Source of the DNA: Cytophagales bacterium
Lineage (GTDB): Bacteria > Bacteroidota > Bacteroidia > Cytophagales > Cyclobacteriaceae
Direction: 5' to 3'
Length of the DNA: 8,442 bases
Assembly (NCBI GenBank): GCA_029262935.1
Contig: JAJCYK010000133.1
Span: 1 to 8,442 of the forward strand
The translations under genes were made by a program, and so were the position numbers. This document shows, one piece after another, positions 1-7,500 of the stretch. Every line of letters starts with the position of its first letter. Position 1 is the stretch's first letter. The notes beneath the pieces are model-generated. The model saw only the letters and a program-made list of their open reading frames with translations, did not search any database and was not told the origin of the DNA.

Positions 1-409
1 GGGCAGTTGTGCTCAGATTGGAAAAGACGTCCACCTTAGTGGTGGTGTGGGCATCGGGGGTGTTCTGGAGCCCATCCAAGCCGCACCTGTGATCGTTGAA
101 GATGGGGCTTTCGTAGGTTCGCGCTGTATCTTAGTGGAAGGCGTGCATATTGGAAAAGAGGCAGTTATTGGGGCGAATGTGAGTCTAACTTCCAGCTCAA
201 AGATAATTGATGTTACAGGGACCACACCTCAGGAGTTCAGAGGTTATGTGCCGCCACGTTCCGTGGTTATCCCCGGGTCATATACTAAATCGTTTCCCGC
301 TGGTGATTATCAGGTGCCCTGTGCACTTGTTATTGGAAAACGCAAAGAAAGTACAGATCGTAAGACTTCTCTAAATCAGGCCTTGCGAGAAAATCAAGTA
401 GCTGTTTAA
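1..409 (+). CDS. dapD: 2,3,4,5-tetrahydropyridine-2,6-dicarboxylate N-succinyltransferase, C-terminal half (5' end outside window)
   Basis: DapD transfers succinyl from succinyl-CoA to tetrahydrodipicolinate in the cytoplasm, a step of the diaminopimelate/lysine pathway. The frame is open from base 2 and shows 135 residues. It starts inside the conserved block GSCAQIGKDVHLSGGVGIGG and continues with VLEPIQAAPVIVEDGAFVGS and then VEGVHIGKEAVIGANV. These are the hexapeptide repeats of the left-handed beta-helix and its active-site surroundings. The C-terminal part has PPRSVVIPGSY, typical of the family. Full-length DapD is about 270 residues, so roughly the first half lies upstream. The GTG at base 47 is an internal valine, not a start. 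The stop at 407-409 is three bases before the next ORF, suggesting co-transcription. The identification is secure. Confidence 0.96.
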   Translation, partial: GSCAQIGKDVHLSGGVGIGGVLEPIQAAPVIVEDGAFVGSRCILVEGVHIGKEAVIGANVSLTSSSKIIDVTGTTPQEFRGYVPPRSVVIPGSYTKSFPAGDYQVPCALVIGKRKESTDRKTSLNQALRENQVAV

Positions 410-412
410 ATC

Positions 413-646
413 ATGGCAAAAATTTCCATACAACTGGATGTCTTAAATAGTGCCGAGATCGTTGGTAAAAAGAAAGGACGTTTGATGGGCTCCTTAGCCG
501 CCTTTAGTTTGAGTGAAAAGAAGCTTAAAAGGAAAGTGGAAGAGGAGATTTGCCAAGAGATCGTGGCAAAATTGCGAGAAAATTTAAAACAGGTGTTTGA
601 AGAAGAGGGCATTCTAGCCCGCCTTAGAATAACTTCCAAGGCCTAA
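413..646 (+). CDS. small hypothetical protein (77 aa) directly downstream of dapD
   Basis: I do not recognise the family. The ATG lies three bases after the dapD stop, which points to translational coupling in the same transcript. The product has no signal peptide and no membrane segment, so it is probably cytoplasmic. Residues 1-15 could form a short strand. Residues 18-25 are basic (KKKGRLMG). From about residue 33 to 68 the sequence is highly charged and helix-prone (SEKKLKRKVEEE, then IVAKLRENLKQVFEEEG), consistent with an amphipathic helix or short coiled coil. A 77-codon antisense ORF covers almost the same bases, but it begins away from any leader and reads as a shadow. The position, the clean start and the plausible amino-acid composition support a real gene. 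Its function is unknown. Confidence 0.7.
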   Translation: MAKISIQLDVLNSAEIVGKKKGRLMGSLAAFSLSEKKLKRKVEEEICQEIVAKLRENLKQVFEEEGILARLRITSKA

Positions 647-696
647 TACCCACATAAATACCGATAAATATGCTCCATCTTTTACTAAATTAGGAT

Positions 697-704
697 TACC
701 TTTG
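697..704 (+). promoter_or_regulatory. candidate Bacteroidota -7 element (TACCTTTG) for the TPR lipoprotein gene
   Basis: TACCTTTG fits the Bacteroidota housekeeping -7 consensus TAnnTTTG exactly. It lies in the 65-base gap after the 77-aa gene and ends eight bases before the ATG at 712. No good TTTG is found at the usual 19-21 base spacing upstream, so the -33 half is weak. If used, transcription would start at or very near the first ATG, leaving little or no leader. An 8-base degenerate match can occur by chance in A/T-rich DNA. Confidence 0.4.
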
Positions 705-711
705 GAACCTT

Positions 712-1308
712 ATGTACATGAGATATTTATTTTTTATACTGTTTGCCGGACTGATAGTCAGTTGTGAGCAACAAGCATCCGGAGAAGGTGATATATTATT
801 TCAATCCGGTGATTTTGAAGGTGCCATAAGGGCTTATAGTGACTACCTAGAACTGTACCCTACGGATGTAAAAACACTTTATAATCGGGGGAGGTCCTAC
901 GAAGAGATGGAGTTATTTGAATTGTCCATAAAAGATTTCCAAGCCGTATTGGAGGAGGATAAAGACAACTTACAGGCCAATTTAAGTGTGGGCAGTTATT
1001 TTTATCGCAAGCAGGATTACGATAATGCTTCTTATTACTTCGCCATCGCGGTGCAAGCTCATGAGTCTAATGCTCAGGCGCATTTCTTACAAGCGCGTGC
1101 TTTCCATAAAGTGGGCAAGAAAAAGGAAGCCATGGGCGGTTACAATAAGGCCCTATCATTAAACCCTGAATTGGGTGAAGCGTATTTGTATCGAGGCGCA
1201 TTACGCACTTTCATGAAACAAAGATCCAAAGCTTGTCAGGACTATCAGCAAGCAAAAGCACTCGACGTGGTGGAAGCAGAAATCCAAATTAAAAGTTTCT
1301 GCAACTAG
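712..1308 (+). CDS. tetratricopeptide-repeat lipoprotein
   Basis: This is a 198-residue envelope protein. The N-terminus is a lipoprotein signal, RYLFFILFAGLIVSC, with lipobox LIVSC and lipidated Cys18. A second ATG two codons in (718) gives the more usual MRYLFF start and could be the true one. From about residue 24 to 189 there are five TPR units with the usual small/large pattern, for example GDFEGAIRAYSDYLELYP, FELSIKDFQAVLEEDKDN, QDYDNASYYFAIAVQAHE and GKKKEAMGGYNKALSLNP. Almost the whole mature protein is therefore a TPR scaffold, which implies protein-protein binding rather than catalysis. No partner can be named. The 3' end overlaps the convergent gene by four bases (shared CTAG). A candidate promoter lies just upstream, so it may be transcribed separately from dapD. 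Confidence 0.9.
   Translation: MYMRYLFFILFAGLIVSCEQQASGEGDILFQSGDFEGAIRAYSDYLELYPTDVKTLYNRGRSYEEMELFELSIKDFQAVLEEDKDNLQANLSVGSYFYRKQDYDNASYYFAIAVQAHESNAQAHFLQARAFHKVGKKKEAMGGYNKALSLNPELGEAYLYRGALRTFMKQRSKACQDYQQAKALDVVEAEIQIKSFCN
1276..1302 (+). terminator. possible hairpin at the 3' end of the TPR gene
   Basis: GCAGAAA (1276-1282) and TTTCTGC (1296-1302) form a perfect seven-base stem with a 13-base loop. It lies inside the last codons of the TPR gene and is followed by the T-rich stretch TAGTTTTGTTGATTTT. Since the convergent genes leave no intergenic space, a plus-strand terminator would have to sit here. The stem is not GC-rich and the loop is long, so this is weak. It is not followed by T on the minus strand. 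Confidence 0.2.
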
Positions 1309-2036
1309 TTTTGTTGATTTTCTAGTTCACCATGATCCTGGTGTTCCGCATGATCGCAGATTTCAGTACCGGCTTTTTTGTGTGTACCATGGCACTCCGG
1401 ACAGGTCTCTGTGGTGACTTTAGTTCCCAAACATATTTTGCAATCAACCCTCCCTTTGCCTGAGCAGTTGTAACAAGTTTGGTACTGAATTTCGTTAAAG
1501 GCATTTAATGAAGTAGTTACACCGTTCCCTTTGCACACGGGGCACATATTTATCCCAACACCTTTACAATAATAACACTCATCTGTCAGGACCCCGGTTT
1601 CGTGACAGGTGTCGCAGGCAACAAGTCGATACCCGCGATTATCGCAATGGTTACAGCTTAAAATCTCCTCAAATGCGTCATCCAAATAACTTTTTAGATC
1701 CACTGCCTGAGGGTAGTACTTGCCGGTGGCTCCGGCCAATCGCAAGTATTTGTCAAGGAAATTTTTACTGTTGTGGTATTGGTGGATCATGTAGAGCGTT
1801 TCTGCAAATAGATAACTAAGATCCGTAGGAAGGACTGTTTTAAGCTTGAGAATTTCTCTAAAGTCTACGTTGGCTTCCTCATAAGCACCGCTATTCATAT
1901 GGGCAATAGCTGCTTCCATGAGAGCTTCAACTTTTGGATTCAGGTCTGTATTTTGTGCTTGCAATCCATTTTGGACGAACAAAATCACGACAAAAAAGCC
2001 CCAAAATCTAATTCTTACTAACCGTTTCATTCCCAT
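1305..2036 (-). CDS. exported protein with seven CxxC zinc-finger-like repeats (DnaJ cysteine-rich-like)
   Basis: The product is 243 residues. The N-terminus is a Sec signal peptide (basic MKRLVRIR, hydrophobic FWGFFVVILF, cleavage probably near LQA-QN, residue 27). ATG 2036 and the ATG two codons in (2030) are both possible starts. Residues 32-125 are helical with a TPR-like look (HMNSGAYEEANVDFREILKL). Residues 128-215 carry seven CxxC pairs: 128, 141, 154, 165, 188, 199 and 212. Several have the CxxCxGxG form of the DnaJ/Hsp40 cysteine-rich domain (CYYCKGVG, CPVCKGNG, CYNCSGKG). The tail has one more Cys (227) and His 229, 232 and 235. There is no J-domain HPD, so it is not a DnaJ. Likely role is zinc-stabilised protein binding in the periplasm, which is inference. 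It lies 50 bases downstream of the acyl-CoA dehydrogenase gene. Confidence 0.85.
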   Translation of the reverse strand: MGMKRLVRIRFWGFFVVILFVQNGLQAQNTDLNPKVEALMEAAIAHMNSGAYEEANVDFREILKLKTVLPTDLSYLFAETLYMIHQYHNSKNFLDKYLRLAGATGKYYPQAVDLKSYLDDAFEEILSCNHCDNRGYRLVACDTCHETGVLTDECYYCKGVGINMCPVCKGNGVTTSLNAFNEIQYQTCYNCSGKGRVDCKICLGTKVTTETCPECHGTHKKAGTEICDHAEHQDHGELENQQN

Positions 2037-2045
2037 AATGAACTA

Positions 2046-2053
2046 CAAATTAA
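2046..2053 (-). promoter_or_regulatory. candidate -7 element for the CxxC-repeat gene
   Basis: On the minus strand this reads TTAATTTG, one mismatch from the Bacteroidota -7 consensus TAnnTTTG. It ends nine bases before the ATG at 2036. The expected TTTG about 19-21 bases upstream is poor (CCTG). It would allow this gene to be expressed independently of the four-gene run upstream. The evidence is sequence resemblance only. Confidence 0.25.
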
Positions 2054-2060
2054 GTAAATG

Positions 2061-2081
2061 AATTCCAGAAATCAGGTAATT
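2061..2081 (-). repeat. small imperfect inverted repeat between the acyl-CoA dehydrogenase and CxxC-repeat genes
   Basis: On the minus strand AATTACC and GGAATT flank the eight-base loop TGATTTCT, giving a six-pair stem with one bulged A. It starts six bases after the stop of the upstream gene. It could be a weak terminator or attenuator ending the operon, or an operator beside the candidate promoter. It is short and A/T-rich, so chance is a real possibility. Confidence 0.2.
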
Positions 2082-2086
2082 CTACG

Positions 2087-2977
2087 CTATTTTTGAAAAT
2101 TTGCGGAGACTAATAATTCTTTAGTTCCATGTTGCCAATCGTAGAAACCCTGGCCAGATTTCACCCCGAAATGACCGGCTTGTACCATATTTACCAGCAA
2201 GGGGCATGGAGCATATTTGGGATTACCAAACCCATCTTGAAGCACTCTCAATATTGAAAGGCAAACATCCAAACCAATGAAATCTGCTAATTGCAAGGGC
2301 CCCATAGGGTGCGCCATGCCAAGCTTCATAACCGTATCAATTTCACTGACTCCTGCCACACCTTCATATAGCGAATAAATGGCTTCGTTAATCATTGGCA
2401 TCAAAATGCGATTGGCTGTGAAGCCAGGATAGTCATTCACTTCCACGGGCACTTTGCCCAGGCTCTTAGAGGCCTCCATAATGGTGGATGTGACTTCGTC
2501 GCTAGTCGCATAGCCCCGGATGATTTCCACAAGTTTCATTATGGGCACTGGATTCATGAAATGCATGCCAATAACCTGGTGAGGTCTGTTGGTAACGGCT
2601 GCGATTTGAGTAATGCTAATGGAAGATGTATTGGAGGCTAAAATACAAGCTTCAGGAGCCAATTGATCCAATTGTTTAAACAGTTGTAGTTTAATATCCA
2701 AATTTTCTGTAGCTGCCTCTACCACCAAATTGGCTTGTAACACGCCTTCACTTAATTCAGTAAAGGTAGTAATACGACTAAGGGTACCAGATTTGTCATC
2801 CTCAGAAATTAACTCTTTTTTTATTTGCCGGTCTAGATTTTTACCAATGGTGTTTATGGCTCTTTCCAATGCATCTTGTTGTATGTCTACTAAGGATACC
2901 TGAAAACCACTTTGTGCGAAGACATGAGCAATGCCGTTTCCCATGGTCCCGGACCCAATTACGGTTATGTTGTTCAT
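2087..2977 (-). CDS. hbd: 3-hydroxybutyryl-CoA (3-hydroxyacyl-CoA) dehydrogenase
   Basis: This cytoplasmic enzyme interconverts 3-hydroxyacyl-CoA and 3-oxoacyl-CoA with NAD(P), as in beta-oxidation, butanoate or phenylacetate metabolism. The product is 296 residues, normal for single-domain-pair Hbd/PaaH enzymes. The N-terminal Rossmann motif is GSGTMG (residues 8-13), with Asp31 at the end of the second strand. The catalytic set is complete: Ser118 in SNTSS, His139 and Glu151 in HFMNPVPIMKLVE with the family's 12-residue spacing, and Asn189 in GFTANR. The C-terminal domain has LGMAHPMGPLQLADFIGLD and ends near KSGQGFYDW. The ATG at 2977 is 11 bases after the amylase stop. No other fatty-acid genes are visible, so the pathway cannot be fixed; the family is clear but paaH would be an equally possible name. 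Confidence 0.93.
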   Translation of the reverse strand: MNNITVIGSGTMGNGIAHVFAQSGFQVSLVDIQQDALERAINTIGKNLDRQIKKELISEDDKSGTLSRITTFTELSEGVLQANLVVEAATENLDIKLQLFKQLDQLAPEACILASNTSSISITQIAAVTNRPHQVIGMHFMNPVPIMKLVEIIRGYATSDEVTSTIMEASKSLGKVPVEVNDYPGFTANRILMPMINEAIYSLYEGVAGVSEIDTVMKLGMAHPMGPLQLADFIGLDVCLSILRVLQDGFGNPKYAPCPLLVNMVQAGHFGVKSGQGFYDWQHGTKELLVSANFQK

Positions 2978-2988
2978 ATATGTTTAGT

Positions 2989-4581
2989 TTAATTCTTGAG
3001 AATTAAAGTACTATAGGGTGCAAGTGAAACATTTTGCGAATCTAATGAATACAATCCATTATGAAAAAGTGCTTCATTAATTTGAGTAAAATCACCTCCG
3101 GTTTGTTGTTTGCGGTTTGATAAATTATGCAATACCCAAAGCGTATCCAGCTCATGAACACGTAAAAAGGAGCTGATTTCTGGAGGCGCTTTTTCATCTG
3201 GAATTAACGTGCCATAGGTTAGCGCGGGGTGGTCATTCCTTAGTTGAATAAATGCTCTGTAGTGGTTGTACATGGATAGGCTGTCCTTCAATTGTGCGGC
3301 TAAAGGTGTCACAGACCGATCGGTAGTGTACTTTGGTTCCAACCAAGAAGTTTCGCCTTTATCCGAGCCATCTTCTGCCCAGTTAAACGGCTCCCTGATG
3401 TGTTCGTCCGGTTTTACTCCAAGCATTCCCAACTCTTCTCCATAATATATAAAGGGTGAGCCTGGTAATGTAAGTACTAAGGCGGCGGCCATGCGAGCCT
3501 TGTTTTGGTCACCCGCGACTTCAGAAGCGATTCTATTCTGGTCGTGGTTGGTAATAAAGATGGCATCGATATATTCCGGATTGACCTTTTGATAGAACTG
3601 TTGGATTTGTTGGTGTTTTTGTAAAAGCCCTCCGCTGTTTTCACTTTTTACTGCTTCAATGATGCCCTTGCCAACATCAAAATTAAATAGGGCTGGTAAG
3701 CCTTCCAAATAGGGGGCTACCACTTCCGCTTCGGACCACACTTCTCCTAGCAAAAATACTCCTGGTTTGATCTTTTGCATTTCTTCACGAAAAGTAATCC
3801 ACCACCTATGATTGTCAGTAGGTCTATCATCTGGATAGATATGTTTAGCGGCATCCAGCCGAAAACCATCAACGCCCATTTCCTCCAACCAAAACCGGCC
3901 GATATCAAAAATCTCATCTCTTACCAGGGGATTATCGTAGTTTAAATCAGGCATTCCACCCCAGAAAAACCCATAGTAGTAATCATCTGTGCTATCAGCA
4001 GGGTGCCACTGTGTTAAATTATCCGAATCCAATGCAATTTCCTTTTTGGAGATATTCTCCGCGATGGAATCTTTATTGGCCCATACATAATAGTCGCGAT
4101 AAGGGCCATCAGGATGACCAACGGCTTCAACAAACCAAGGATGGTCTCTGCCAGTATGGTTAATCACCAGGTCAATCACAATTTTAATATTGCGGTCATG
4201 TGCGGCTTGTACCAAACGTTTGAAGTCGGCTTTGGTTCCATAATCTGGATGGATGTCTTTATAATCTGTAACGTCGTATTTATGATAAGAGGGAGAGGGG
4301 CTTATAGGCATTAACCAAAGTGCTTCAATACCCAAATCTTTCAAGTAGTCTAGTTTTTCTGTAACCCCATTTATATCGCCAATGCCATCTTCATTGGTAT
4401 CATAAAAGGATTGTACGAATATTTCATAAGTAACTGCATAAGGCCAATTTCCAGCTAGTTGGTGGGCAAAGGTTTGTTGTTCATTTGTTCTATCGTTGCC
4501 TGTATTACAAGCCCACAAAAACAAGACCCCGCCTAATAAGACAGGGACCTTGTGCAATGCTTTTTTAATAAACGATTTCAT
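2989..4581 (-). CDS. alpha-amylase family GH13 lipoprotein (subfamily 36-like)
   Basis: The 530-residue product is a retaining alpha-glucan hydrolase expected to cut alpha-1,4 links in starch-type glucans at the cell envelope. Residues 1-25 are a lipoprotein signal with lipobox LWAC (Cys25). The (beta/alpha)8 barrel runs from about 45 to 450. All four GH13 regions are intact: I DLVINH (137-142), II GFRLDAAKH with nucleophile Asp243, III GEVW with acid/base Glu280, and IV FITNHDQNR with Asp347. DTNEDGIGD (61-69) looks like a calcium loop. SPSYHKYDVTDY, YYGFFWGGMPDLNY and the C-terminal beta domain (about 455-530) resemble Halothermothrix orenii AmyA, which I recall as GH13_36; this comparison is from memory. 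It lies nine bases after the ThuA/PQQ gene and is probably translated from the same mRNA. No SusC/SusD genes are in the window. Exact product specificity is not determinable. Confidence 0.95.
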   Translation of the reverse strand: MKSFIKKALHKVPVLLGGVLFLWACNTGNDRTNEQQTFAHQLAGNWPYAVTYEIFVQSFYDTNEDGIGDINGVTEKLDYLKDLGIEALWLMPISPSPSYHKYDVTDYKDIHPDYGTKADFKRLVQAAHDRNIKIVIDLVINHTGRDHPWFVEAVGHPDGPYRDYYVWANKDSIAENISKKEIALDSDNLTQWHPADSTDDYYYGFFWGGMPDLNYDNPLVRDEIFDIGRFWLEEMGVDGFRLDAAKHIYPDDRPTDNHRWWITFREEMQKIKPGVFLLGEVWSEAEVVAPYLEGLPALFNFDVGKGIIEAVKSENSGGLLQKHQQIQQFYQKVNPEYIDAIFITNHDQNRIASEVAGDQNKARMAAALVLTLPGSPFIYYGEELGMLGVKPDEHIREPFNWAEDGSDKGETSWLEPKYTTDRSVTPLAAQLKDSLSMYNHYRAFIQLRNDHPALTYGTLIPDEKAPPEISSFLRVHELDTLWVLHNLSNRKQQTGGDFTQINEALFHNGLYSLDSQNVSLAPYSTLILKN

Positions 4582-4590
4582 ATAGTATTA

Positions 4591-7500
4591 CTAGGGAGCC
4601 AAGTGGAAAGTAATGCTAGCTAATCCACCAAGGGGTCCTGCAGCTTGGCCTTTGACGGTAAAAAACAGGCTGTGCTTGCCGGTGATCTCAGGTAATGTAA
4701 CTTGAGCTCCTGCAGTAAAAATACCGGGTTGTATTTCCGATTTAGTGGGATTTAAAGTTGTCGTGGCAATTATCTCACCGTCAACACTATCTAATCGCAC
4801 ATCTATTTGCGCCTTATTCTCAGTACCCATAACGAAGCCGCCTAAAGTTAAACCCGTTACGTCAGTAAGGTCCAATTGATCGTAACCAAACATACTAGGA
4901 TCTGATAACAGGATAACTTCGGCCTCATCGTTCTTAAAAACTTGTATACCTTCCTGATGATCAAAATTCACGGCTTTAACATTGGCATTTCGCAAGGTGA
5001 TTGCTTTATGTCCTGTAGCAGGGCCCGTAGTGGATGTGCCTTTATCGGTATATACAGCTTTCAAGATATAGGCCCCACCTAAACCTTTACCGACATGATC
5101 TTTAGCCGTATAAGTTCCCTGTACATCCAAGGTAGGGGCTTTATCCTTTACCAATGATAATATATACTGTACCATTTTAGTAGCATCTTCAGTACTAATG
5201 TCGGGATGGGCGGCCATGGCATTTTCTCCCCACACACCACCACCACCGGCGATGATTTTATTACTCAAGTATTCCTCAGAATTGCTGTTCTTTTTGTACT
5301 TCTCCGCAACATCTTGGTAGCTAGGTCCCACGGAAGTTTTGTCAAAAGCATGACAGGCCTTACAGTCACTATCTTCAATAAGTCGGCTGCCGGTCATCGC
5401 ATGTTGAAGTTCGTCGTTACTTTGATGGCCTTTCAAAACCTCATCACTGGCTTCATCCAGATAGGTCATATTAACCAGTATTTCCGATGCCGCAATGGCG
5501 CCTTCTTTTAGCGATCCATCCTCGGCATCAGATACGCTTACCTCATATTCAATGGGCCTTTGATCCCAGTAAAAGGTTTGATTGCCTTTAATGGCAATGG
5601 ACAAATTAGGTGGCTCATTCCCAACTTCAATGTTAATGGATTTGGTAGCAGTGGCCCCGGTAGCATCTGTAAGCGTTAAAGTGACCGGATAAATTCCATT
5701 TGCATCAAAAGTATGGGTAGGGTTGGGGTCATTGGATACCACACCGGATTCAAACGCCCAGGAATAGGTAATCTCATCGTCATCATAATCTTCACTTGCT
5801 TCGGAATTGAATGAAACGGTTAAGGGCGCTGCGCCAATGGCCTGGTCTACGGTAAAGCTAGGAACTGGCGCCCGATTGCCAGGATCATAATCGATCCGTA
5901 TAAGGCGGGCGTCCAGGTTACGTGTAAACCAACCGGTCCCGTACTCTATAAGATACAATTTACCATCTGGACCGTAGTCCATGTCTATAGGGTTGTTGAA
6001 TTTCACATCGTCCATAAAGGGCTCTATTTTTTCCAAATCCCCATTTTCGTTAAGGGTAACGAAATAAACATCTCCGCGCATCCACTCGTAAAACAGCGGT
6101 TTCCCTTCGAAATACTCCGGGTACTTATTGGGACTGTCTGGATAGTTTTCAGCATAGTATATAGGACCCGCCATCGGGTTCTTACCACCGGTGCCTAGCA
6201 TAGGCCATTCTTCTGAGGCGCCGTAACTATAGTAGATCATGGCCTCTTTGGTGGGAGGTAGTTCTCTTAATCCGGTATTGTTAGGGGAGCTATTAATAGG
6301 TTTATTGGGATCGAAGAATGCTCCTGTTGTTTTTGTAGCAAAATCGTATTTGGCATAGGCCTGGTTGTTTCCAGTAAAAAGTGGCCATCCGAAATTACCT
6401 GCGCTTCTCGCTTGGTTAAATTCGTCAATACCATAGGGACCTCGATCCTCACTGCGTTTGCCAGCATCAGGTCCAACATCACCCCAATACAGGAAGCCTG
6501 TTTTTTGATCTATAGCAATGCGATAGGGGTTTCTACAGCCCATAACATAAATTTCAGGTTTCGTATCTGGTGTACCTGGAGGGAAAAGGTTTCCTTCTGG
6601 TATCGTGTAACTGCCATCAGGTTGGGGGGTAATACGTAAAATTTTACCTCGCAAATCATTGGTGTTGGCTGAAGTTCTTTGGGCATCCCATGGAGTACGG
6701 CCTTCACGTTCATCACTTGGGCTATATCCTTCAGAATTAAACGGGTTGGTATCATCTCCAGTAGAAAGGAACAAGTTGCCATTGGGTCCAAATTCTACGG
6801 AACCACCAGTATGGCAACATTGGTTTCTCTGGACTGGAACTTCCAGCACCAACACTTCGCTATCCATAAGAATTTGATCTCCATCCATGGTAAAGCGACT
6901 GAGGTTTTGCACGGGTTTCCCTTCATTGGGAGAATAGAAGATATAGATCCAATTGTTTTCAGCAAAGTTAGGGTCTAGAGCTAATCCCAACATGCCATCT
7001 TCGTGACGGGGCTTAGTGCCAATACCGTAGTAAACATCAAATTTTTCAATCACCAAGGTACTGTCCAGATCCGGTTTGTAAAGTTTTACATCTCCTTTTC
7101 GTTCTAAAAACAAGATTCTACCATCAGGAAGTACGGCAAGTTCTGTGGGTTCGTCCAAATTAAAATCCAGCTCTACTTTAGTGAATCTGTTGTCGGTAGG
7201 CAGCGGTTGGTAACGGGCTAATGCGTAATTCAAAGGGGCACCTGCTCCTATAACATAGGCCAATCCTCCAGAAAGTTGCTCCATGAAATGCGCTTCGCTA
7301 TAGGTTTCATCGGTATGTCCGAAAGCGGTATAAAACGCACGGCCTCCATCGTAATCATGATACCACACCATCGGATGGTTTTCACCGTTTGTACCACCTT
7401 CGTAGCTGGTTTCGTCAATGGTGACCAACACATTTAGATCAGGATTGATGTTCTTATAATTATAGAACTCGTCTATTTTTTGGAAAGAATCTGGCAATGA

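Noticed and set aside
406..639. 77-codon antisense ORF opposite the small gene after dapD
   Set aside because: It mirrors the plus-strand ORF, has no leader or context, and its plus-strand partner is coupled to dapD.
1322..1504. 60-codon minus-strand ORF overlapping the CxxC-repeat gene in another frame
   Set aside because: It is a frame-shifted reading of the repeated cysteine codons, with no start context.
4114..4314. Plus-strand ORF inside the amylase gene
   Set aside because: It lies opposite an intact GH13 catalytic domain and shows no recognisable protein features.
5206..6978. Several ORFs of 70-101 codons in other frames of the ThuA/PQQ gene
   Set aside because: All lie inside a continuous, domain-supported coding region; they are compositional shadows.
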